A stretch of DNA of 64,000 nucleotides, from contig NZ_RBXO01000001.1 of assembly GCF_003634935.1 (NCBI RefSeq), positions 6,659,501-6,723,500 of the forward strand, read 5' to 3'. Positions 39,092-48,166 of this stretch are shown here, one piece after another. The DNA comes from Saccharothrix australiensis (GTDB taxonomy: Bacteria > Actinomycetota > Actinomycetes > Mycobacteriales > Pseudonocardiaceae). Made by a program: the position numbers and the translations under genes. How positions within the stretch are numbered: position 1 is the first letter of the stretch; the number at the start of each line of letters is the position of its first letter. The notes below the pieces were generated by a model. The model saw only the letters and a program-made list of their open reading frames with translations, was not told where the DNA came from and ran no database searches.

Positions 39092-39459
39092 CGGTGCGCT
39101 CGTTCCTTCCGGGCAGTGACGGAGGCGGCGTCGTTCCAGCTAGGACCAAGACCCCCTGGTGCGACAAGCACTCGGGGGTCGTTGACCGTTGACGGACCTT
39201 CGGTCCCGAAGCCGGATCGGGCCGGTGGCACAACGAAGTGCGGCCCTGCGCCCGGCGCGGCGGCGGAACGTTGCGGGAATGCCTCGGGCCACGCAGGTGC
39301 GCCGCGCAGGCCGAGCGCGCAACCGGACCGCGCAGGCCGGACCGCGCGAGTCGAGCGCGCGAGCCGGGCCGGGCAAGTCCACCGCGCAAGCCGGACTGGC
39401 GCAAGACGAGCGCGCGAGCCGGGCCGCGCAAGTCGAGCGCGCGACACGAGCACGCCGGT
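39092..39459. repeat. Gap with degenerate GCGCGAGCCGGGCCG repeats
   Basis: From about 39295 to 39455 the sequence is made of imperfect copies of a motif like CGCGCGAGCCGGGCCGCGC without a fixed period. No gene is evident. The protease promoter should lie in 39092-39180. Confidence 0.5.
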
Positions 39460-40719
39460 TCAGGTGCCGGCGACTCCGTTGACCCGCACGAGTTCCGCCC
39501 GCACCGGACCGGTCACCGTCGGCCCCGCGTCGGGACCCACGTACGCCACCGCCGCGCCCGCTTCGGCCAGTTCCACCGCGCCGTCGGCCCGCACCGCGGT
39601 CCCCGGCCGCAGCAGGTGCCGCACCCGCTCCACGCACTCGTCGGGGCCGACCACGACCGACGCGCGGCGGAGTTCGGCCTCCGCGCGCGGTGTCCGCTCG
39701 TCGGCGGCGCCCGGGCCGAGGCCGACCAGCGCCAGGCGTCCGCGCGGCAGGACGCGGGCCGCCGCCACGGTCACCGTCGCGCCCTTGACCTTCTCCACGG
39801 CCATCTCGACCCGGCCGCCGCCGGACAGCTCCATCGCGCCGCGCAGCGCCGCCGCCTCGGCCACGCTGGGTATGCCGATCGCCAGCTCCGCCGGGTTGGG
39901 CACCGGGATGACGGCCAGCTCCTCGCCGGAGTAGGCCAGCAGCGGCGCGGTCGTGGAGTCGTGCCAGAAACCCCAGTCCTCCAGGGCGTCCGCGATGCCC
40001 TGCTCGGCGACCTTGCGGTCCAGCGTGGCGAACGCCCGGATCGCGCGCAGGTCCAGCCCGCGCACCTCCAGTTCCGCGAGCGCCGCCGACACCGCCGACG
40101 CGGACACCCCGGTGCCGGAGCCGACGCCGACGACGAGGGTCCGGGGCACGAGGCGCAGGAGGTGGTCCGGTCGCGGGCCGGCGGGCACGCGGTCGTCCAG
40201 CAGCACGGTCCAGCCGGTGCCGTGCCCGCCGGTCACGACGTTGTCCGGCAGCGCGGGCAGCGGGAAGCCCAACGGGTTGGCCAGGTGCACCGGTTCGCCG
40301 TCGCGGACGGCCGCGCCGCAGGCGGCCAGGTCGCCGTCGACGGTCAGGTCGAGCAGTTCGACCAGTTCGTCCAGGGGCGAGGCCACCGAGGCGGACGTGA
40401 CGACCGCGGTGGTGTCGAGGAGTTCGCCGATGCGGCCGGCGAGCGCGCCGACGTCGCCGAGCAGGGCGACCGCGAAGCCGCTGTCCACGCACACGACGCC
40501 GGGGTCGGAGCGCTCGTCGCGCAGCAGCGGCGCGACGAGGCGGACGGCGGCGTCGGCGCCGAGGAAGAACACCGCCGCGCCCAGGCGCGGCCACAGGCGG
40601 CGCAGGGCCGGGCCGACGGGACCGTCCGGCACCACGGCGTCCGGTCCCAGGAATCCCGCGAGTTCGGCGGCGGCCCGCCGCCCGCGCTCGCCGGCGGCGA
40701 ACAACCCGATCACGCCCAC
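39460..40719 (-). CDS. cbiG: Cobalt-precorrin-5A hydrolase (CbiG) with a vestigial CobJ domain
   Basis: Of 419 residues, the N-terminal ~320 are CbiG: LGADAAVRLVAPLL, the HGTGW-type central region and VGVGSGTGVSASAV followed by the C-terminal CbiG domain. CbiG opens the ring A lactone and releases acetaldehyde. The last ~95 residues begin GRLALVGLGPGAADERTPRAE, the exact start of precorrin-3B C17-methyltransferase (CobJ). They end after about 95 residues instead of ~240 and lack the later SAM-binding motifs. The start is GTG. Confidence 0.88.
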   Translation of the reverse strand: MGVIGLFAAGERGRRAAAELAGFLGPDAVVPDGPVGPALRRLWPRLGAAVFFLGADAAVRLVAPLLRDERSDPGVVCVDSGFAVALLGDVGALAGRIGELLDTTAVVTSASVASPLDELVELLDLTVDGDLAACGAAVRDGEPVHLANPLGFPLPALPDNVVTGGHGTGWTVLLDDRVPAGPRPDHLLRLVPRTLVVGVGSGTGVSASAVSAALAELEVRGLDLRAIRAFATLDRKVAEQGIADALEDWGFWHDSTTAPLLAYSGEELAVIPVPNPAELAIGIPSVAEAAALRGAMELSGGGRVEMAVEKVKGATVTVAAARVLPRGRLALVGLGPGAADERTPRAEAELRRASVVVGPDECVERVRHLLRPGTAVRADGAVELAEAGAAVAYVGPDAGPTVTGPVRAELVRVNGVAGT

Positions 40720-40729
40720 GCCCTCCGCT

Positions 40730-41572
40730 TCACGACTTCCTCGTGCCCCACAGCACCGTCACGGGGTCGACGGCCAGCAGCGTCCCGCCGGTCAGGCGCG
40801 CCGCCGACAGCTGGCTGCCCGCCACCTCGTACCCGGCGTCGAGCAGCGCGTCCCGCGCGGGCACGACGTCCTCCAGGTCGGTGGTGGCGACGACGACCCG
40901 GCCGGCGCCGGACCGCGCGCAGCGCCGCACCGCGTCCGCGCCGCCGCCGCCGACGAACACCGCGTCGGGGCGGGGCAGGTCGGTCGCGTCGCCGAGCGGC
41001 GACTCGACGACGCGCACGTCGACGCCGTGCGCGGAGGCATTGGCGATGATCCGCACGCACTGCACCGGGTCCTGTTCGACCGCGACGACCGCCGCGCCGA
41101 GCCGGGCGCACTCGACGCCGATCGCGCCGGGGCCCGCGCCGACGTCCCACACCAGCACGCCGGGTCGGGGCGCGAGGCGGGCGAGGGCCAGCGCGCGGAC
41201 CTCGGCGGTGGCGACCATGCGGTCGCGGTGGGCGAAGTCGTCGTCGGGCAGCGCCCAGCCGCCCGCCGACGGCGCCCACGTGCCGTCGGCGACGCACAGC
41301 GCGAACCGGGGCGATGCCCAGCGCCGCACCACGGCGTCCGCCGGGTCCACTGTGGACAGACCGGTGTCGTCGGAGACCACGAGCGTCCGCCGCCACCCGG
41401 CGAGCCCGGCGGCGAGTTCGGCGGGGTCCGCGCCGGACACGGCGACGGCCGGGCGGGCGCGGCACACGTTCAGCGCGTGCCGCGCGCCCACCGCGGCGGC
41501 GTCGACCACGGTCACCGATCCCCACGACCGGCCGGCCTCGGCGAGGAACCCGTGCAGGGCGACGACGTCCAC
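40730..41572 (-). CDS. cobL: CobL-type protein with truncated CbiE and intact CbiT domain
   Basis: The 280-residue protein ends in a CbiT domain (about 110-280) with the SAM motif VWDVGAGPGAIGVECARLG and the FVGGGG motif: C15-methylation and C12-decarboxylation of precorrin-6B/8. Normal CobL has ~400 residues with a full CbiE methyltransferase in front. Here only its second half is recognisable (ALNVCRARPAVAV, AGWRRTLVVSDD), with no SAM-binding Gly-rich N-terminus. It begins one base after the cobM stop, leaving no room for the missing part. Confidence 0.85.
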   Translation of the reverse strand: MDVVALHGFLAEAGRSWGSVTVVDAAAVGARHALNVCRARPAVAVSGADPAELAAGLAGWRRTLVVSDDTGLSTVDPADAVVRRWASPRFALCVADGTWAPSAGGWALPDDDFAHRDRMVATAEVRALALARLAPRPGVLVWDVGAGPGAIGVECARLGAAVVAVEQDPVQCVRIIANASAHGVDVRVVESPLGDATDLPRPDAVFVGGGGADAVRRCARSGAGRVVVATTDLEDVVPARDALLDAGYEVAGSQLSAARLTGGTLLAVDPVTVLWGTRKS

Positions 41573-41573
41573 G

Positions 41574-42641
41574 TCAGGCGCGCTTGGTCTTCTTGGTCCG
41601 CGGCGTCGCGGGCTTCTTCGCGGTCGCGCGCGGCGTGGTGCTCGCCTGCACCGTCGCGGGCTTGCGCTTGGCCGCCGCCGCGACGGCCGGCTTCGGCTTG
41701 GGCTCGGCCGGCGCGTTCGCCGCGTCGTCGTCGGCGGTGGTGTCGGTGGCGTCCACCACCAGCGCCAGGCCCGGCGCGGGGTCCGCCTGCTCGGTCCGGG
41801 CGGGCGCGGCGCGGCGGGCGCGGGCGGACTCCTGCCAGTCGTGCACGGCCGACCACGCCGCGACCGACGCCGAGTCGCGGGACACGCGCGCCGCCCACCT
41901 CGACGGGCGGGCGCGCCGCACCGGCTCGTCGCCGGCCGCCGCGCGGCGGGCCGGGGTCTCCTTGAGCGCCTCGCCGACGAGGAACAGCGCGGTGCGGTAG
42001 AGCTTGTGCTCCTTCACGCACGCCTCCAGCCCGCCCAGGGTGGTCCGCGCGATCGTCTCGTCCGGCAGGGACACCTTGTAGGCGACGACGACGGGCGTGT
42101 CGTCGGGGTAGCCGCCGGCGCGCAGCCGCTCCACGATCCGGGCGGTCCGCGCGCCGGACGCGGAGATCGCCATCGTGGCGCCGTGCGCGGCGAACTCGGC
42201 CACGTGCTCGTCGCCGTCGGGCCCGGTCAGCACCAGCGACCGCGCCACCCCGGACGCGGTCAGCTCGCGGGCGACCGCCGCGCCCGCCGCCGACACCGCC
42301 GACACGCCGGGCACGACCTCGGTGTCCAGGCCCAGCTTCCGGCACGTGTCGTGCTGCTCGCGCAGGCCGCCCCACAGCGACGGGTCGCCCGCGTGCAGCC
42401 GCACCACCTTGAGCCTGCTCGCCGCCGCGCGCCGGTAGAGGTCGACGATTTCGGACTCGGGCACGCGGGAGAAGTCGACCAGCTCGGCGTCGGGGCGGGC
42501 GTGCTCGCGCACGCACGCGGCCTCCACGACGCTGGGCGCCCACACCACGACGTCGGCTTCCGCCAGGCGCCGCGCGCCCCGGAGGGTGATGAGATCGGCG
42601 GCACCGGGACCGGCGCCCACGAAGGAGACCCGACCAGTCAT
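41574..42641 (-). CDS. cobM: Precorrin-4 C11-methyltransferase with C-terminal basic tail
   Basis: The 355-residue protein: the first ~250 residues are CobM/CbiF (FVGAGPGAADLITLRGARRL, HAGDPSLWGGLREQ, PGVSAVSAAGAA). The last ~100 residues are a Pro/Ala/Lys-rich disordered tail ending in PRTKKTKRA, unusual for this enzyme. The ATG start has GGGAGC upstream. It is probably the first gene of the cobM-cobL-cbiG run. No riboswitch is visible in the 292-base gap upstream, which has repeats of GGCCCGCGTGGCTAC (42865 and 42923). Confidence 0.92.
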   Translation of the reverse strand: MTGRVSFVGAGPGAADLITLRGARRLAEADVVVWAPSVVEAACVREHARPDAELVDFSRVPESEIVDLYRRAAASRLKVVRLHAGDPSLWGGLREQHDTCRKLGLDTEVVPGVSAVSAAGAAVARELTASGVARSLVLTGPDGDEHVAEFAAHGATMAISASGARTARIVERLRAGGYPDDTPVVVAYKVSLPDETIARTTLGGLEACVKEHKLYRTALFLVGEALKETPARRAAAGDEPVRRARPSRWAARVSRDSASVAAWSAVHDWQESARARRAAPARTEQADPAPGLALVVDATDTTADDDAANAPAEPKPKPAVAAAAKRKPATVQASTTPRATAKKPATPRTKKTKRA

Positions 42642-42933
42642 CACAACTGCTCCCCACGACACGTGTACGGCTTGCCGGGGTGGGACGTTACCGCGCCGGC
42701 ACGCGCCGCTACCCGGCGGCCTCGGGCCGCACCGACCCGGCCACGTCCGCGCCCGCGAACCGCGCCGCGGACGCCGGGCGCGCGGGTGCGACACGTGGAC
42801 GCCACCCGGGGGCGGGGGCGCTCCCGCGCCGGCCCGCGTCGCCACCGGGTGGCCTCGGGCCGCCGGCCCGCGTGGCTACGGGGTGGTCCGGGGGGTCGCT
42901 ACCCGGTGGCCTCCGGCGGACCGGCCCGCGTGG

Positions 42934-44445
42934 CTACCCGGTGGCCCCGGCCCGTGCCGCACACGCCTGCGCGAACCGCACCACCGACGCCGGCGCGGAC
43001 GCCGGGTGCGTGTGCAGGTACGACGCGTGGACGCCGCCGAGCACGAACCCCTCCGCCACGGGCCGCCCGTCGTGGCCGCGCCACCGCCAGGCGGGCCGGT
43101 CGCCGGCGGGGGCGCTCAGCGCGGTGCGGTGGAACTCGTGGCCGGTGATCCGGGTGCCTTCGCGCGCGAGGACCGAGTCGACCGGCGCGACGGCGTCCCG
43201 GTAGCCCAGGGTCAGCCGCGGGGTCATCGAGCCGTCGGCGTCGAGCACGCCGCACATCGGCGCGCCGTCCAGCGAGCGCGCCAGGTACAGCAGGCCGCCG
43301 CACTCCGCGTGCACGGGCGCGCCGGACCGCGCGAGCGCGGCGACCTCGGCGCGCAGCCGGGCGTTGGCGGACAGCTCGGCCGCGTGCTGCTCGGGGAACC
43401 CGCCGGGCAGCACGAGCCCGGCCGTGCCCTCGGGCAGGCGCTCATCGCGCAGCGGGTCGACGACCACGACCTGCGCGCCGGCGGCGCGCAGCAGCTCCAC
43501 GTGCTCGGCGTAGCCGAAGGTGAACGCGGCACCGCCCGCGACCGCGACGACCGGCGACCCGGCCACCGGCGCGGTCCCGCGCCCCGACGGCCCGGCCACC
43601 GGCGCGATCCCGTCCGCCGGCGCGATCCCGGCCCCCGAGGACCCGGACACCGACGCGACGCCGTCCCCCGACGACCCGGCCGGCGCGATCCCGTCCGCCG
43701 GCAACCCCGACACCGACGCGATCTCGTCCGCCGGCGACCACGGCGGGACGGCGGGCGCTGGTGCGGCGGCGGCCAGCCGCCGCACCGCGTCGAGGTCCAC
43801 GTGCCGCGCCACCGCGGTGGCGATCGCGTCGACCGCCTCCAGCGCGGGCCGGCCGTGCTCGGCCGCCGTGACCAGCCCCAGGTGCCGGGACGGCAGGCCG
43901 AACCGGTCGTCGCGCGGCAGCACGCCCAGCACGTCGAGCCCGACCTCGGCGCACGCGCCGCGCAGTACCTGCTCGTGCCGCGCGGAGCCGACCTGGTTGA
44001 GCACCACGCCGCCCAGCCGCACGGTCGGGTCGTAGCCGCGGAAGCCGTGCAGCAGGGCCGCGAGGCTGCGGCTCTGGCCGCGCGCGTCGACCACGAACAG
44101 CACCGGCGCGGACAGCAGCTTGGCGACGTGCGCGGTGGACCCGACGCCCTCGGTGTCCACCCGCCCGTCGAACAGCCCCATGACGCCCTCCACCACGGCC
44201 AGGTCGCAGCCGCGCGCCCCGTGCGCGAACAGGGCGGGGACGCGGTGCTCGCCGACCATGACCGGGTCGAGGTTGCGGCCCGGCCGACCGGTGGCCAGCC
44301 CGTGGTAGCCGGGGTCGATGTAGTCCGGCCCGACCTTGAAGGGCGCCACCCGGTCGCCCGCGCGGCACAGCGCCGCCATGAGGCCGGTGGCCACGGTGGT
44401 CTTGCCGCTGCCCGACGCGGGCGCGGCGACCACCAGCCGGTTCAC
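42934..44445 (-). CDS. cobB: Cobyrinate / hydrogenobyrinate a,c-diamide synthase
   Basis: The 503-residue protein amidates the corrin ring at a and c. It has the ATP-binding domain (VVAAPASGSGKTTVATGL; DPGYH), an unusual linker of about 60 residues made of DGIAxVSGSS-like repeats (about 235-300), and the class I GATase domain with the catalytic Cys in VHAECGGLLYLA and the His motif near the end. The GTG start overlaps the cobO stop, so translation is coupled. Confidence 0.93.
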   Translation of the reverse strand: MNRLVVAAPASGSGKTTVATGLMAALCRAGDRVAPFKVGPDYIDPGYHGLATGRPGRNLDPVMVGEHRVPALFAHGARGCDLAVVEGVMGLFDGRVDTEGVGSTAHVAKLLSAPVLFVVDARGQSRSLAALLHGFRGYDPTVRLGGVVLNQVGSARHEQVLRGACAEVGLDVLGVLPRDDRFGLPSRHLGLVTAAEHGRPALEAVDAIATAVARHVDLDAVRRLAAAAPAPAVPPWSPADEIASVSGLPADGIAPAGSSGDGVASVSGSSGAGIAPADGIAPVAGPSGRGTAPVAGSPVVAVAGGAAFTFGYAEHVELLRAAGAQVVVVDPLRDERLPEGTAGLVLPGGFPEQHAAELSANARLRAEVAALARSGAPVHAECGGLLYLARSLDGAPMCGVLDADGSMTPRLTLGYRDAVAPVDSVLAREGTRITGHEFHRTALSAPAGDRPAWRWRGHDGRPVAEGFVLGGVHASYLHTHPASAPASVVRFAQACAARAGATG

Positions 44446-45056
44446 CACTCGATTCCCCTCTGCCCCTTCTGCCCCGCGTCCATCGGGTGCTTGACCTTGG
44501 TCATCTCGACCACCAGGTCGGCCGCCTCCACCAGGGCGGGCGGCGCGTGCCTGCCGGTGATCACGACGTGCTGGTGGCCGGGCCGGTCGCGCAGCGCCGC
44601 CACCACCTCGGCCACGTCGATCCAGCCCCAGTGCAGCGGGTAGGTGAACTCGTCCAGCACGTACAGGCCGTGCCGCTCCTCGGCCAGCCGGCGGGCGATC
44701 TCCCGCCAGCCCTCGCGCGCGGCGGCGGCGTGGTCGTCCTCGGTGCCCTGCTTGCGGGCCCAGGACCAGCCCTCGCCCATCTTGTGCCACTCGACGGGCC
44801 CGCCCTCGCCGGTCTGCTCGTGCAGCCTGCCCAGGGCGCGGAAGGCGGTTTCCTCGCCGACCTTCCACTTGGCGGACTTGACGAACTGGAACACGCCGAT
44901 GGACCAGCCCTGGTTCCAGCCGCGCAGCGCCAACCCGAACGCGGCGGTGGACTTGCCCTTCATCTCCCCGGTGTGCAGGAGGGTGAGCGGCCGGTTGCGC
45001 CGCTGCCTGGTGGTGAGCCCGTCGGCGGGCACGACGGACGGTTGTCCCTGGGGCAT
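44442..45056 (-). CDS. cobO: Corrinoid adenosyltransferase CobO
   Basis: The 204-residue protein adenosylates cob(I)alamin or its precursors. The P-loop LLHTGEMKGKSTAAFGLALR, the VLDEFTYPLHWGW motif and ITGRHAPPALVEAADLVVEM are typical of CobO/BtuR. ATG start with GGAG. It lies between the chelatase-like gene and cobB in a riboswitch-controlled operon. Confidence 0.95.
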   Translation of the reverse strand: MPQGQPSVVPADGLTTRQRRNRPLTLLHTGEMKGKSTAAFGLALRGWNQGWSIGVFQFVKSAKWKVGEETAFRALGRLHEQTGEGGPVEWHKMGEGWSWARKQGTEDDHAAAAREGWREIARRLAEERHGLYVLDEFTYPLHWGWIDVAEVVAALRDRPGHQHVVITGRHAPPALVEAADLVVEMTKVKHPMDAGQKGQRGIEW

Positions 45057-45064
45057 GGTGTCTC

Positions 45065-47086
45065 CTACGCGGCTCGTGCGGCGCGCACGACGCCCGCGAC
45101 CTGGTCGGCGGACAGTTCTTCCAGGCGCAGGCACACGCCGGCCAGCGCCTCGGCGACGCGCCCGGCCAGGCCGAGGCGCACGTGGCCGGACTCGCAGTCG
45201 ACGACCACGGAGGCCACCTCGTCGGCGGCCAGCAGCCCGGCGGCGCGCAGCGCGTCGCGCATCGGGTCGCCGCCGGTGGTGGTGGCGGTGGCGCGGCCGT
45301 CGGTGAGCAGCACCAGCAGCGGGCGGCGGCGCGGGTCGCGGACCCGTTCGACCTCCAGCACCCGCCGGGCGCGCAGCAGGCCGTCCGCGAGCGGGGTGCG
45401 CCCGCCCGTGCGCAGCCCGCGCAGCCGGGCCGCCGCCGCGTCCACGGAGTTCGTGGGCGGCAGCGCGACCTCCGCGCCGCCGCCCCGGAAGGTGATCACG
45501 CCGACCTTGTCGCGGCGCTGGTAGGCGTCGCGCAGCAGGGACACGACCGCGCCGCTGACCGCGGACATGCGCTGCCGGGCCGCCATCGAGCCCGACGCGT
45601 CGACCACGAACAACACCAGGTTGCTCTCCTTGCCCTCGCGGACCGAGCGCCGCAGGTCGGCACCGCGCAGCACCAGGCCGGGTCCGCTGCGGCCGCGGGC
45701 GGCCTGGAACGGTGCGGCGGCGGCGAGCGTGCCGACCAGGTGCAGCCCCGCACCGTCCACAGTGGACGAGCGGACCACGCGGCCGGTGCGGGCGCGGGCC
45801 CGCGAGCGCTTGCCCGGCGCGCCCTCGCCGACACCGGGCACCGCGAGCAGCCGCGTCCGGAACGAGGGCGCGGGGGTGTGCGAGCGCTCGCCGGTCGAGC
45901 CGTTGCCCGCCGGCCGGTCCTCGGGTGCGGGTCCGGCCCCGCCCGGCGGCAGGCCGCCCCCGTCACCGGGGCCGCCACCGCCGTCGTCGGGACCGTCCGG
46001 GCCGTCCGGGTCGTCGTCCGGGCCGTCGCCGGGGCCGTCCTCCGGGTGGTCGCCGGGGTCGCCGGGCTGCCGGGCGTGCTCCGCGCCCTGGCGCATGGCG
46101 TCGGTCAGCTGGTCCTCTTCGAGGCCGGGCTCGTCGAACGGGTCGCGCCGCTTGCGGTGCGGCAGGGCCAGCCGGACGGCGACCTCCACGTCCTGCTCGG
46201 CCACCTCGTCCGCGCCGCGCCACGCGGCGTGCGCGGTGGCCGTGCGCGCGACCACGAGGTCCGCCCGCATCCCGTCGACGTCGAACGCGGCGCAGACACC
46301 GGCGATGCGGCGCAGCTCGGCGTCGGGCAGCACGACACCGGGCAGGTGGGCGCGCGCGGCGACGATCCGCCGCGCCAGCGCCGCGTCCTCGTCGGCCCAG
46401 CGCGCGGCGAACCCGTCGGGGTCGGCCTCGTAGGCCAGCCGCCGCCGCACGACCTCCGCGCGCGTCGCCACGTCGCGGGCCGCCCGCACCGCCACGGTCA
46501 GGCCGAAGCGGTCCAGCAACTGGGGCCGCAGCTCGCCCTCCTCCGGGTTCATCGTGCCCACGAGCAGGAACGACGCCGCGTGCGACACCGACACGCCCTC
46601 GCGCTCGACGTGCGCCCGGCCCATCGCGGCGGCGTCCAGCAGCAGGTCGACCAGGTGGTCGTGCAGCAGGTTGACCTCGTCCACGTACAGCACGCCCCGG
46701 TGCGCGGCGGCCAGCAGGCCGGGCTGGTAGGCCCGCACGCCCTCGGTCAGCGCGCGCTCCAGGTCCAGCGAGCCGATCAGCCGGTCCTCGGTCGCGCCGA
46801 CCGGCAGCTCCACCAGCCGCGCCGGGCGGCGTTCGGACGCGGCGGCGTCGTGCGGCCCGTCCGGGCAGTCGACGGTCACGGCGGGGTCGCAGCCGAACCG
46901 GCAGCCCGCCACGACGTCCAGGGAGGGCAGCAACGCGGCCAGGGCGCGGACCACGGTCGACTTCGCGGTCCCCTTCTCCCCTCTGACCAGGACCCCGCCG
47001 ATGCCGGGGTGGACGGCGTTGAGCACCAACGCCGTGCGGAGGTCGTCGTGTCCGACGACGGCGGAAAAGGGGAAACGCGCGCCCAT
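45065..47086 (-). CDS. Mg/Co-chelatase-like AAA + VWA protein (ChlID type)
   Basis: The 673-residue protein fuses a BchI-like AAA+ domain (Walker [21 protein letters not shown]) to a Pro/Gly/Asp linker and a BchD-like VWA domain with MIDAS DASGSM near residue 510. Such proteins partner CobN in cobalt insertion. No cobN is in the window, so it must lie elsewhere. It is the first gene of the B12-controlled operon; ATG start preceded by GGAAGGA. Confidence 0.92.
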   Translation of the reverse strand: MGARFPFSAVVGHDDLRTALVLNAVHPGIGGVLVRGEKGTAKSTVVRALAALLPSLDVVAGCRFGCDPAVTVDCPDGPHDAAASERRPARLVELPVGATEDRLIGSLDLERALTEGVRAYQPGLLAAAHRGVLYVDEVNLLHDHLVDLLLDAAAMGRAHVEREGVSVSHAASFLLVGTMNPEEGELRPQLLDRFGLTVAVRAARDVATRAEVVRRRLAYEADPDGFAARWADEDAALARRIVAARAHLPGVVLPDAELRRIAGVCAAFDVDGMRADLVVARTATAHAAWRGADEVAEQDVEVAVRLALPHRKRRDPFDEPGLEEDQLTDAMRQGAEHARQPGDPGDHPEDGPGDGPDDDPDGPDGPDDGGGGPGDGGGLPPGGAGPAPEDRPAGNGSTGERSHTPAPSFRTRLLAVPGVGEGAPGKRSRARARTGRVVRSSTVDGAGLHLVGTLAAAAPFQAARGRSGPGLVLRGADLRRSVREGKESNLVLFVVDASGSMAARQRMSAVSGAVVSLLRDAYQRRDKVGVITFRGGGAEVALPPTNSVDAAAARLRGLRTGGRTPLADGLLRARRVLEVERVRDPRRRPLLVLLTDGRATATTTGGDPMRDALRAAGLLAADEVASVVVDCESGHVRLGLAGRVAEALAGVCLRLEELSADQVAGVVRAARAA

Positions 47087-47141
47087 GCGGCGGTGTCCTT
47101 CCTCGGGTGTCCACGCCCGTGTCCGGTCCGGTGAGTTCGGG

Positions 47142-47253
47142 GGCCGAGTTCCTGACTCCCGGACCCACGCCCGGTCACAGTGGCGGGACCGTGCCGGATT
47201 CGCACCGGCTTCCTCGCGCACCCCTACAGCCAGGGCATCGTCGCACCTCGGCC
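47142..47253 (-). ncRNA. Adenosylcobalamin riboswitch
   Basis: On the minus strand the B12-box is essentially consensus: GAAGCCGGTGCGAATCCGG, then CACGGTCCCGCCACTGT, then GGGAGTCAGGAACTC. Closing stem P1 is GGCCGAG/CTCGGCC (47247-47253 with 47142-47148). The aptamer ends 56 bases before the ATG of the chelatase-like gene, so it should repress chlID-cobO-cobB when cobalamin is abundant. Mechanism (translation or termination) is not evident. Confidence 0.95.
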
Positions 47254-48166
47254 GGCGGGCTCCAAGTCCCCGGCGACCGCCGCCCGCGCGAGGGCCGTCA
47301 CACCGGGGCCTGCCCGGGGACGCCGACCGACCCCTCGGGCGGCCGGGCGGCGCGGTGCCCGGCGGTCCGGGCGGGCGGGTCGCGCGGGTGGCGGGTGACC
47401 GCCCGGCGGGACCGGCCTGACCTGCGTGATCGAGTCCGGCGGGCGGGTGCGCGGGCGGGTCGGCGCGGTGCCGCGCCCCGAGCGGGCGGCGGACGCCCGC
47501 ACGGGGTCGCGCGCCACCGGCCGGCAGGGCCCGGACCAGCGGCGGGGCCACCGGACGTGACCACGCTCTCGTCCGGTCGGCGGCCGGGCGCAGGCACGGC
47601 GTCCGACCGGCGCGGGCGCGGTGGCCGTTCGGCGCGGGCACGGTGGCCGTTCGCGGGCACGGTGGCCGTTCGGCGCGGGCGCGGTGCGGCGGGGCGGCAC
47701 GGCGGCGGGCGGGGCAGGCGGCGGGTCGTGGTCGCCGATCGGGCGGGATCGCCGGGCGCGGCGTGCGTTCGGCCACCCGAACCTCCCTCGGCCCAACCGG
47801 GCCCCTGGTCCGTACCGTGGCCGACAGCGGAGCCCGGACCGACGGCCGCCGGGGTGCTCCCCCGGCGCGGACCGCCGATCGCGTCCGGCTCGGCCCGGAG
47901 AGCGGCGCAGGCGGAGGCTGCCGCGGGCGGGGTCGGCAGCCTCCCCGTGCCGCTCGCCGCCCGGTGGGACGAGCGCCGGTCGGGCACGCCGATCCACGCG
48001 CCTCCTCGGAGCCGCACCCGCAGGTCTCGCCGCCGCACCGCACAGGGCGGGCAACCGACACGGGGGCCACCGACCGGCGCGAGGTGCCGCATCCGGGACG
48101 CGCGCCACCGACCGGCGGGCCCGGAACGCGCACCGGCCGGCGCCGCGATGCCGCCTGGAACAGGAG
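47254..48166. repeat. 913-base gap with a 22-bp minisatellite
   Basis: No credible gene is seen on either strand. A 22-bp unit repeats about 3.5 times at 47609-47690 (one unit shortened to 19 bp). The rest is very GC-rich with scattered short repeats. The promoter for the riboswitch operon should lie just beyond 47260. Confidence 0.6.

Noticed and set aside
42642-42933. Second cobalamin riboswitch upstream of cobM
   Set aside because: The B12-box (GCCACTGT) is absent; the gap has only short direct repeats.
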